DNA from: Leyella stercorea
Lineage (GTDB): Bacteria; Bacteroidota; Bacteroidia; Bacteroidales; Bacteroidaceae
Direction of reading: 5' to 3'
Length of the DNA: 27,776 nucleotides
NCBI RefSeq assembly: GCF_021531655.1
Contig: NZ_JADYUF010000046.1
Location: 1-27,776, forward strand
Shown here: positions 1-6,351 of the stretch, one piece after another
Position numbering within the stretch: position 1 is the first letter of the stretch
Layout of the letters: every line of letters starts with the position of its first letter
The notes under the pieces: generated by a model
Databases searched by the model: none
The model's input: the letters and a program-made list of their open reading frames with translations, nothing else
Told to the model about the DNA's origin: nothing
Translations under genes and position numbers: made by a program

Positions 1-21
1 GGGCAAGGGGGAGGGGCTTTT
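1..21. repeat. Truncated copy of the GC-rich dispersed palindrome
   Basis: The first 21 bases (GGGCAAGGGGGAGGGGCTTTT) match the T-run end of the GC-rich element seen in full at 14617-14658, with one or two differences. The rest of the element would lie outside the window. Its T-run faces the + strand, so in that direction it could act as a terminator for an upstream gene not visible here. Confidence 0.5.
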
Positions 22-365
22 GGGGATTATATACAAAAAAAAAGGACGACACGAATCACTCGCACCGGCCTCTCAAAGAATAATGTTAATCAATGTCCGA
101 TTTTGTCAAATAAGAACAAAATCTAATAACATAATCTTTACCTTAAAATCTATCAAACTACTAACCTAATGAAAAAACATTGCATTCTCTCGAACACGTT
201 GCAAAGATAATAATTTGTGTCCGACCACACAAGAAAATGGACACTTTTTTGGTGAAATTTGAAATAAATTGACACAAATCAAGTAAACGAAACGTTATTT
301 TGCTTTTCAGCGAAGCGAATTGGGCAGGCTTGCATGATTTGCGTGTAAATATATTGAAATAAATC
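22..365. other. Non-coding stretch upstream of the yidE-like gene
   Basis: This AT-rich stretch has no convincing reading frame. A 9-bp inverted repeat (ATTTGTGTC at 213-221, GACACAAAT at 271-279) flanks its centre. CAAAGATA at 202-209 is, on the - strand, a TATCTTTG match to the Bacteroidetes -7 element. It could drive a leftward transcript, but no leftward gene is visible in the window. Confidence 0.4.
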
Positions 366-394
366 TTTGATGATAGGAATTTTGCTTAACTTTG
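366..394 (+). promoter_or_regulatory. Candidate Bacteroidetes-type promoter for the yidE-like gene
   Basis: TAACTTTG at 387-394 fits the Bacteroidetes -7 consensus TAnnTTTG exactly, and TTTG at 366-369 fits the -33 element with a 17-nt gap, slightly shorter than usual. A start around 400-405 would give a leader of about 225 nt. The 22-bp repeat array at 444-546 would then be inside the mRNA leader. The match is read from sequence; use in vivo is inferred. Confidence 0.55.
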
Positions 395-443
395 CAGTCG
401 GTTAAAACTATACCTTAGACCAGGCTCGTCGCTGCCGTCTTCC

Positions 444-546
444 AAATGTAGTCCTTTTACATGCCAAAAGGACTCGTTTTGGTGTGCAAAAGGACTCCTT
501 TTGCAAGGTAAAAGGACTCGTTTTGCAACCCAAAAGGACTCCTTTT
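444..546 (+). repeat. 22-bp phased array of 15-bp near-palindromes (left array)
   Basis: Four units start at 466, 488, 510 and 532. They read AAAAGGACTCGTTTT, AAAAGGACTCCTTTT, AAAAGGACTCGTTTT and AAAAGGACTCCTTTT, so the twelfth base alternates G, C, G, C. A degenerate fifth unit (AAATGTAGTCCTTTT, 444) sits in the same phase. The spacers are 7 bp and differ (GGTGTGC, GCAAGGT, GCAACCC). As RNA, the unit at 488 would form an eight-pair stem including its GC flanks, with a 3-nt ACU loop. The array ends 82 bp before the yidE-like start codon. An equivalent array lies upstream of susC (27243-27345). Confidence 0.9.
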
Positions 547-628
547 GACAACAGCCTGATTGCAACAGCTTAAGAAGACATAGAAAACCAAACGAAAAAA
601 CATATGATAATTCAACTAAGACAAAGAA

Positions 629-2290
629 ATGGAATGGATTGAAAGTCTTTTTGTGACACACTCGGCAGTGCAGACCATCGTCGTTCTGTCGCTCATCGTG
701 TCAATAGGACTCGCACTTGGAAAGATTCACGTCAAGGGCATTTCGCTCGGAGTGGCTTTCGTATTTTTTATAGGCATTGTGGCTGGTAGCCTCCACTTCA
801 CTGCCGACGCACAGATGCTGACGTTTGCCGAGACGCTCGGACTGTCGCTCTTCGTGTACGCGCTCGGCCTGCATGTGGGCCCCAACTTCATCGGCATGAT
901 GCGTCACGAGGGCATATCGCTCAACCTTTGGGGACTGGGCATCATACTGGCAGGAACTGTCATGGCGCTGTCGCTGTGTCTGGTGCTGCCCATCAACGTG
1001 CCCGAGATGGTGGGCATTCTGTGCGGTGCCACCACCAATACGCCGGCTCTGGGTGCCGCGCAGCAGGCTCTTGCCAACGCCCATCAGTCGAGCAGCGGTG
1101 CAGCTTTGGGATGTGCCGTGACCTATCCGTTGGGTGTTGTGGGCGTGATATTCGCCATGATACTCATGCGTAAGTTTCTGGTGCGCCCCGCCGACCTTGA
1201 GCCGCGCACGGGCGACGACGAAGACAATACCTTCGTAGGGCAGTTTGTGGTGATCAATCCTGCCATATCGGGCATGACCATAGCCCATGTGTCGCAGATG
1301 ACCCACCGCCACTTCATCATATCGCGCATATGGCGATGCGGCAAGGTGATCGTGCCGCTGGCAACGACGCAGCTGCAGATGGACGACAACGTGCTCGTGG
1401 TGACCAACCGCGACGAGGTGTCGGCAATGACAATTCTGTTCGGTGAGCGTGTGGAGAAGGACTGGAACCGCGAGAAGATAGACTGGAACGCCATCGACAA
1501 TACGGTAGAAAGTCGTGTCATCGTGATGACACGCACCAAGCTCAACGGCAAGACACTCGGTATGCTGCACATGCGTCAGACCTACGGCGTGAACGTGAGC
1601 CGCGTGATGAGAGGTGATATCAAGCTCTTGGCTACCGACAATCTACACCTGCAATACGGCGACCGCGTCACCGTGGTGGGCACTCCTGAGAACATCGACC
1701 ATGCCGAGGCTTATCTGGGCAACGCCGTACAGGTGCTAAACGAGCCTAATCTGGGTGCCATTTTCTTCGGATTGCTGCTCGGTCTGGCTTTAGGTATGAT
1801 ACCGGTAACCATTCCAGGCATGAGTGCTCCCATAAAACTGGGCATCGCCGGAGGTCCTATCATCATGGGTATCATCATCGGCGCGCTTGGCTCGCGCGTA
1901 CATTTTATAAGCTATACCACACGTTCGGCATCGCTCATGTTGCGCAAACTCGGACTGTCGTTGTATCTGGGCTGCCTCGGACTTGTTGCCGGACAGGACT
2001 TTCTCGCCACGGTGATACGCCCCGAAGGTTTGCTGTGGGTGGGTGTCGGACTGGTGCTGACCGTGCTGCCGCTCCTTATAGTGGGTGCCATAGCCTTGAA
2101 GACCAAGAAGTTCGACTTCGGCACCATCTGCGGACTGCTCTGCGGAGCCATGGCCAATCCAATGGCACTGAGCTATGCCAACGAAACCATCAAGGGCGAC
2201 CGTGCCGCCGTGGCATACACGTCGGTATATCCGCTCGGCATGTTCATACGCGTCATCATTGCGCAAGTCATCATTATGTTTATGATATAG
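629..2290 (+). CDS. YidE/AspT-family putative transporter
   Basis: This is a 553-residue inner-membrane protein of the aspartate:alanine exchanger family. The family layout is clear: a hydrophobic N-terminal membrane domain (about 12-182), a soluble middle (about 200-365) with two TrkA-C/RCK-C-like modules, and a second membrane domain (about 373-553). The two membrane halves carry a duplicated signature, GILCGATTNTPALGAA near 129-144 and GLLCGAMANPMALSYA near 502-517, which indicates internal duplication. RCK-C modules usually bind small ligands that gate transport. The substrate cannot be inferred. It appears to be a single gene with its own long leader carrying the 22-bp array, and it is followed by a terminator hairpin. 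AspT itself exchanges aspartate and alanine, but most YidE-like relatives have no proven substrate. Confidence 0.9.
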   Translation: MEWIESLFVTHSAVQTIVVLSLIVSIGLALGKIHVKGISLGVAFVFFIGIVAGSLHFTADAQMLTFAETLGLSLFVYALGLHVGPNFIGMMRHEGISLNLWGLGIILAGTVMALSLCLVLPINVPEMVGILCGATTNTPALGAAQQALANAHQSSSGAALGCAVTYPLGVVGVIFAMILMRKFLVRPADLEPRTGDDEDNTFVGQFVVINPAISGMTIAHVSQMTHRHFIISRIWRCGKVIVPLATTQLQMDDNVLVVTNRDEVSAMTILFGERVEKDWNREKIDWNAIDNTVESRVIVMTRTKLNGKTLGMLHMRQTYGVNVSRVMRGDIKLLATDNLHLQYGDRVTVVGTPENIDHAEAYLGNAVQVLNEPNLGAIFFGLLLGLALGMIPVTIPGMSAPIKLGIAGGPIIMGIIIGALGSRVHFISYTTRSASLMLRKLGLSLYLGCLGLVAGQDFLATVIRPEGLLWVGVGLVLTVLPLLIVGAIALKTKKFDFGTICGLLCGAMANPMALSYANETIKGDRAAVAYTSVYPLGMFIRVIIAQVIIMFMI

Positions 2291-2320
2291 CCTCGCCGCC
2301 ATAAGGCGGGGCTTTTTTTC
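2290..2320 (+). terminator. Rho-independent terminator after the yidE-like gene
   Basis: A GC-rich stem begins at the stop codon: GCCGCC (2295-2300), an ATAA loop and GGCGGGGC (2305-2312). It is followed by seven T residues (2313-2319). The stem has a small mismatch or bulge on its outer side. It separates the transporter from the flippase gene 13 bp further on. Confidence 0.75.
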
Positions 2321-2332
2321 TTCAATAGGATT

Positions 2333-3766
2333 ATGAGTACACTGAAAGAGAAAACGGCACAAGGATTGTTGTGGGGCGGACTCAACAGCGGCATACAGCA
2401 GCTCGTCGGACTGGCGTTCGGCATTGTTCTGGGCAGGTTATTGGCACCGTCCGACTATGGCATGATGGCGATGATAAGCATCTTCTCGCTTGTAGCCACA
2501 GCCCTGCAGGACAGCGGTTTCCGCACGGCGCTTACCAACATAGAGCACCCTAAGCACGAGGACTACAACTCGGTGTTCTGGTTTAACATCATTATGGCGT
2601 CGTCACTTTACGTCATTCTCTTTCTCGCCGCTCCGCTCATAGGCGAGTATTATCACACGCCGCGCGTAGTGCCATTGTGTCGCTACGCCTTTCTTAGTAT
2701 TGTCATAGCATCGTTCGGCACGGCACAGTCGGCCTATCTGTTCAAGCATCTGCGCGCCAAGCAGCAGGCAGAAGCAGGTGCTTTGGCTGTGATACTGTCG
2801 AGTCTGACGGGTGTGGGCATGGCATTTGCGGGCATGGCATATTGGTCGCTTGCCACACAAGGACTCGTTTATGTAGGCATCAACACCCTTTTGCAGTGGC
2901 ATTTCTCGCCGTGGCGCCCTTCTATCCACGGCATTACGTTCGCTCCGGTGCGCCGAATGTTCCGCTTCTCGTGCAAGATTCTTGCTACTACCATCATGAC
3001 TCACGTCAACAACAATGTGCTCAACATCCTGCTGGGCCACTACTTCACGCCCCGCGACACGGGCAATTACAACCAGGCTTATCAATGGAACACCAAGTGC
3101 TACTCGCTCGTGCAGAGCATGGTGGCGCAAGTGGCGCAGCCCGTACTCGTAAGCCTCAACGGCGAGGAGGGCCGACAGAAGGACGTGTTCCGCAAGATGA
3201 TGCGCTTCACGGCATTCATAACGTTCCCCCTGCTGTTCGGTTTCGGACTAGTAGCCAAGGAGTTTATCGTAACAGCCATAGGCGAGAAGTGGCTTGCGTC
3301 AGCCCAACTGATACAGATACTGTGTATCTCGGGCGCCACAATGCCGCTCTCCACACTATTCTCCAATATGATTATCTCGAAGGGACGGTCGGGCACTTTC
3401 TTCTGGTGTACATTCACTTTGGGACTCGTCCAGATAGCCACAATGATAATGATTTGGCCCATGGGCATACGCACGATGGTCATAGCCTATACATTATTAA
3501 ATACGTCATGGCTGCTGGTGTGGCTCTTCTTCGTGCGACGGTTGATAGGCTACGGCTACTGGATGTTCTTCTGCGACGTCATGCCGTTCGCACTTGCAGC
3601 CGCAGGAGTGATGGGCGTGGCGTATGTAGCCACAATGCCGCTGAGCAACTTGATAGCGCTTCTCATATCACGATTCATTATAGCCGTAGTGCTTTATTAT
3701 GCCGTGATGAAGATAGCACGTGTGAAAATACTCGCAGAATGCGAGCGATTTGTTAAACGAGGTTAA
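2333..3766 (+). CDS. Wzx/MOP-type polysaccharide flippase
   Basis: This is a 477-residue integral membrane protein of the polysaccharide transporter branch of the MOP exporter superfamily. The N-terminus (GLLWGGLNSGIQQLVGLAF, then GRLLAPSDYGMMAMI) is typical of the WzxC/lipopolysaccharide biosynthesis exporters, and hydrophobic segments recur along the whole length, consistent with 12 or more helices. Members flip undecaprenyl-linked oligosaccharide repeat units across the inner membrane. No glycosyltransferase genes flank it, so it is an isolated flippase and its glycan cannot be named. It starts 13 bp after the upstream terminator tract, so its promoter, if separate, must overlap that terminator. 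Confidence 0.88.
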   Translation: MSTLKEKTAQGLLWGGLNSGIQQLVGLAFGIVLGRLLAPSDYGMMAMISIFSLVATALQDSGFRTALTNIEHPKHEDYNSVFWFNIIMASSLYVILFLAAPLIGEYYHTPRVVPLCRYAFLSIVIASFGTAQSAYLFKHLRAKQQAEAGALAVILSSLTGVGMAFAGMAYWSLATQGLVYVGINTLLQWHFSPWRPSIHGITFAPVRRMFRFSCKILATTIMTHVNNNVLNILLGHYFTPRDTGNYNQAYQWNTKCYSLVQSMVAQVAQPVLVSLNGEEGRQKDVFRKMMRFTAFITFPLLFGFGLVAKEFIVTAIGEKWLASAQLIQILCISGATMPLSTLFSNMIISKGRSGTFFWCTFTLGLVQIATMIMIWPMGIRTMVIAYTLLNTSWLLVWLFFVRRLIGYGYWMFFCDVMPFALAAAGVMGVAYVATMPLSNLIALLISRFIIAVVLYYAVMKIARVKILAECERFVKRG

Positions 3767-3824
3767 ATAAAGATTAGCAGCTGTAACAAAAGCAGCCGTC
3801 AATCGTCATTCATTTAGAGCACAG

Positions 3825-4349
3825 ATGAAAAAGATTAGTTTTCGCAACGACATCCTGCCGATGAAGGACATGCTCTTCCGACTGGCAATGCGCATCACGC
3901 TGAGCCGCGAAGAGGCTGAAGACATCGTGCAAGACACCTTGATAAAGGTGTGGAACCGTCGCGACTCGTGGGACACCATTGAGTCGGTGGAAGCATTCTC
4001 GCTCACTATCTGCCGCAATCTGGCTCTCGACCGCATGCGACTGCGCGACAACCAGAACGCTTCGCTAGACGAAACGACGCCCCAAGGAGGCGACAACCAT
4101 GCCGACACGGCCTCGACACCATACGAACAGACCGTGCAACGCGAACGGGTGACGATAGTTAGGACGCTCATCGACTCACTGCCCGAGAAACAAAGGTCGT
4201 GCATGCAGCTGCGCGACATCGAAGGCAAGACATACAAGGAGATAGCCGCCGTACTCGACATAACCGAGGACCAGGTGAAGGTGAACATCTTCCGTGCGCG
4301 GCAGACTATTAAACAACAATTTCAAAAATACGACAACTATGGATTATAA
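3825..4349 (+). CDS. ECF-family RNA polymerase sigma factor
   Basis: This is a 174-residue sigma-70 family protein of the extracytoplasmic function group. Region 2 covers about residues 10-75, with AEDIVQDTLIKVWNRRDSW typical of region 2.2-2.4. Region 4 covers about 115-165, with SLPEKQRSCMQLRDIEGKTY and a helix-turn-helix ending in VKVNIFRARQTIK. Region 3 is absent, as expected for ECF factors. Its last 11 bases overlap the next gene, so the two are probably translationally coupled. That gene is likely to encode its anti-sigma factor. No FecR gene is adjacent, so this does not look like a FecI-type sigma dedicated to a neighbouring TonB transporter. The target regulon is not evident. Confidence 0.93.
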   Translation: MKKISFRNDILPMKDMLFRLAMRITLSREEAEDIVQDTLIKVWNRRDSWDTIESVEAFSLTICRNLALDRMRLRDNQNASLDETTPQGGDNHADTASTPYEQTVQRERVTIVRTLIDSLPEKQRSCMQLRDIEGKTYKEIAAVLDITEDQVKVNIFRARQTIKQQFQKYDNYGL

Positions 4350-4839
4350 ATACATAAACCAACTTCTTGACCGCTACTGGCAGGGCGAGACAACACTTGA
4401 GGAGGAGCAGATACTGCGCTCGTTCTTCAGTCAGTTGTGCGTTCCTGAGGAGCTTGCCAAGTTCCGTCCGCTGTTTGTGTATGAGCAGACTGAGCCGAAG
4501 ACCGACCGTCTGGGTGATGATTTCGACGAGCGTATGCTGTCTATGGTTGGCGAGCCGCAAGAGGTTAAGGCACGCAAGGTGCTCATAAGCCAGCGGTTTG
4601 CGCCGCTCTTCAAGGCAGCGGCAATGGTGGCCATAGTGCTCACACTGAGTCAGGCAGCCCAGATGTCATTCCAGAGCACCGAAGACGTGCCTGCGGCATA
4701 CACTCCTCGAGTACGTGAGGGTGCCTCAGTGGCGATGAACGACACTGTGAAAATGGATACTGCACGCCACAACGGACTGAGCAGTATCGGCACAGTAGGA
4801 CAGCCGTTCGGACAGAATGGTCCCACCATACTTAAGTAA
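4339..4839 (+). CDS. Small membrane protein, probable anti-sigma factor
   Basis: The start chosen is the ATG at 4339, overlapping the sigma-factor stop by 11 bp, giving 166 residues. A further upstream in-frame ATG at 4294 lies deep inside the sigma gene and is less likely. The first ~90 residues are charged and probably cytoplasmic (MDYKYINQLLDRYWQGETTL). One hydrophobic segment follows (FAPLFKAAAMVAIVLTLSQA, about residues 91-110). A polar tail of about 55 residues would be periplasmic. Size, topology and overlap with an ECF sigma gene fit a membrane-bound anti-sigma factor. No zinc-finger HXXXCXXC motif is present, so it would not be a ZAS-type factor. The role is inferred from context. 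Confidence 0.7.
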   Translation: MDYKYINQLLDRYWQGETTLEEEQILRSFFSQLCVPEELAKFRPLFVYEQTEPKTDRLGDDFDERMLSMVGEPQEVKARKVLISQRFAPLFKAAAMVAIVLTLSQAAQMSFQSTEDVPAAYTPRVREGASVAMNDTVKMDTARHNGLSSIGTVGQPFGQNGPTILK

Positions 4840-5043
4840 GATATATTTCTATGCTTTCTCAATAAAATCATTTTAAGTTAAAACACCAAGCTGATGTACA
4901 CTTAAAACATATTTGGACGTAAAAACAAGCCCCTTCACCAGCGTCCATGACAAATGTTACGAAAAGTGTATGACGCTACAAAGAAAACCTTGAAGCTGTG
5001 AAGTTTCGGGGACTCTCAAATTTTTCATAACATACTAACGATT
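4840..5043. other. Long 3' region before a terminator; possible small RNA
   Basis: No reading frame is convincing here. The strong hairpin terminator lies about 205 bp beyond the anti-sigma stop, so the stretch is either an unusually long 3' untranslated region or contains a separate small RNA. CATATTTG near 4906-4913 is one base off the TAnnTTTG promoter element, which is weak support for an independent transcript. Confidence 0.3.
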
Positions 5044-5092
5044 GGCTGGCCGTCGGAGTCTTAATTGACACTGGCGGCCAGTTCTTTTTTTT
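5044..5092 (+). terminator. Rho-independent terminator downstream of the sigma/anti-sigma pair
   Basis: CTGGCCG at 5046-5052 pairs with CGGCCAG at 5075-5081, and the stem extends inward with G-U and G-C pairs. It is followed by TTC and eight T residues (5085-5092). Confidence 0.75.
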
Positions 5093-5280
5093 AGTTGAGA
5101 GTTGAAAGTTTAGAGTGGAGAGTTATGATATGCAATAAAAAAGTTGAGAGTGGAGAGTTATGTATATGCATTATTGTAGTATTGTTTAATACTGAATATT
5201 TATAAATGTAATCATAACTCTCAACTCTCCACTCTCAACTCTCAACTTATAAAACTCTCAACTTATAAAACTTTCAAGTA
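5093..5280. repeat. GTTGAGAGTGGAGAGTT-type direct and inverted repeats
   Basis: GTTGAGAGTTGAAAGTTTAG at 5094-5113, with AGAGTGGAGAGTTATG following, is repeated as GTTGAGAGTGGAGAGTTATG at 5143-5162. Its reverse complement follows at about 5213-5248 (CATAACTCTCAACTCTCCAC and onward), with further degenerate copies up to 5278. The arms can form a long stem enclosing an AT-rich loop (about 5163-5212). The reading direction of the neighbours (sigma pair from the left, argB from the right) makes this a convergent intergenic region. Confidence 0.8.
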
Positions 5281-5296
5281 TACAGTTTCAGTCTTC

Positions 5297-6061
5297 TTAC
5301 TGAATAACTGTTCCTCCCTTGCCAATGCTGTCGGCCTTTGTTATCACCACCTTCTTCACTCCTGCCTCAACAGCAGCAAGTGCATTCTCTATCTTGGGCA
5401 GCATTCCGCCCGATATAGTTCCGTCGGCAGTGAGTCGGCTGAAGTCGTTGCGTGTGATGACTGGGATTACGCTTGTGTCGTCGTCGGGATTGGCGAGCAC
5501 ACCGGGTTTCTCAAAACAGTACACCAGCGTTACGTCGTAGAGCGAAGCAAGCGCACGGGCCGTCTCTGAGGCTATCGTGTCGGCGTTGGTGTTGAGCATC
5601 GTTCCGGCACCGTCGTGCGTCAGAGGGGCAAGCACGGGGGTCATTCCGGCATCTATCAGGGCCTTCAGACGCTCGGCATTCACCTTGTCGACATCGCCGA
5701 CGAATCCGAAGTCGACACCGTCCTTAAGCGGACGCTTGTGCGAGCGTATCACGTCCATGTCGGCACCGGTCAGTCCGATGGCGTTGATACCAAGCGATTG
5801 CAGCTGAGCCACGATGTTCTTGTTAACCAGTCCACCGTAAACCATTGTCACCACCTCAAGCATTTCGGCATCGGTGATGCGTCGTCCGCCCACCATCTTG
5901 CTCTCTATGCCGAGCTGTGCAGCCACCTTCGTGGCGCGACGGCCTCCTCCATGTACCAGAATCTTGTATCCCTCAACCTTCTTGAAACCCTCAAGAAGAG
6001 CGGCAAGCTGTGCAGAATCCTCCACAACGGCGCCGCCAACCTTAATTATTGTGATTTTCAT
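5297..6061 (-). CDS. argB: Acetylglutamate kinase (N-acyl-L-glutamate kinase)
   Basis: This is a 254-residue amino acid kinase, matching the usual ArgB length. The start is the ATG at 6059-6061 (MKITIIKVGGAVVEDSAQ). An upstream in-frame ATG at 6095-6097 would add 12 atypical residues. Motifs: IIKVGG at the N-terminus for phosphate binding, ILVHGGGRRAT at about 34-44 for substrate binding, a TDAEMLEVVTMV helix, GLTGAD, and NTNADTIASETARAL followed by GGMLPKIENALAA near the C-terminus. It phosphorylates N-acetylglutamate in arginine synthesis. Some Bacteroides species use succinylated intermediates in this pathway, so the acyl group is uncertain. It lies downstream of speA on the same strand, across a 290-bp repeat-rich gap. 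Confidence 0.94.
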   Translation of the reverse strand: MKITIIKVGGAVVEDSAQLAALLEGFKKVEGYKILVHGGGRRATKVAAQLGIESKMVGGRRITDAEMLEVVTMVYGGLVNKNIVAQLQSLGINAIGLTGADMDVIRSHKRPLKDGVDFGFVGDVDKVNAERLKALIDAGMTPVLAPLTHDGAGTMLNTNADTIASETARALASLYDVTLVYCFEKPGVLANPDDDTSVIPVITRNDFSRLTADGTISGGMLPKIENALAAVEAGVKKVVITKADSIGKGGTVIQ

Positions 6062-6127
6062 AAGCGTAAAATATTTACGGGCTATAAGATAAAACAATTA
6101 GTGTGTGCCAATAATTGCTATCAGCAC

Positions 6128-6313
6128 GCCCCGAAGGGGCAAAAGTTCTTAGCCCAGGGCAACGCCCTGGGTAGATTGCAATTTATGAACTAAGCGCCCT
6201 GCAAGGGCAACTCTCTGTAACAAAAGAGATTTGCCCTTACAGGGTGCTATATTATATCTGTCTTTTTACCCAGGGCGTTGCCCTGGGCTATGGAGACATT
6301 GGGCTTTCAGCCC
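6128..6313. repeat. Cluster of nested palindromes (CAGGGCGTTGCCCTG family)
   Basis: Between argB and speA lie several stacked palindromes. They are GCCCCGAAGGGGC at 6128-6140; CCCAGGGCAACGCCCTGGG at 6153-6171 with an exact inverted copy at 6269-6287; GCGCCCTGCAAGGGCAA at 6194-6210 with a near-inverted copy at 6231-6247; and GGGCTTTCAGCCC at 6301-6313. The whole is a nested inverted-repeat structure resembling a REP/BIME cluster. The last palindrome and its flank recur, inverted, at 27678-27690. The cluster also leaves no obvious room for a separate argB promoter. Confidence 0.85.
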
Positions 6314-6351
6314 GCTTTGTTTTTGTTTTGCCACGCCATTTGAGCAAGGGC

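Noticed and set aside
444..546. A CRISPR array
   Set aside because: The conserved unit is 15 bp and the spacers are 7 bp, far shorter than CRISPR repeats and spacers. No cas gene is present. The same reasoning applies to 27243-27345.
386..661. A 91-residue - strand reading frame over the left array
   Set aside because: It is mostly a translation of the palindromic repeat (recurring KRSPFA/ESFW segments), overlaps the promoter and the start of the + strand transporter, and has no recognisable domain.
701..1570. A 289-residue - strand reading frame opposite the transporter gene
   Set aside because: It is a mirror frame of the well-supported transporter. Its composition is histidine- and arginine-rich with no known motif.
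2842..3756. A 304-residue + strand frame inside the flippase gene
   Set aside because: It is an out-of-frame shadow, very rich in His and Arg and without membrane segments, while the flippase frame is a full-length membrane protein.
3825..4839. A FecI/FecR pair controlling a TonB transporter
   Set aside because: The second protein lacks a FecR domain and no TonB transporter is adjacent. It fits a generic ECF sigma with a membrane anti-sigma partner better.
5297..5331. An early truncation of argB
   Set aside because: The protein has normal length for the family and ends in the usual SIGKGGTVIQ region.
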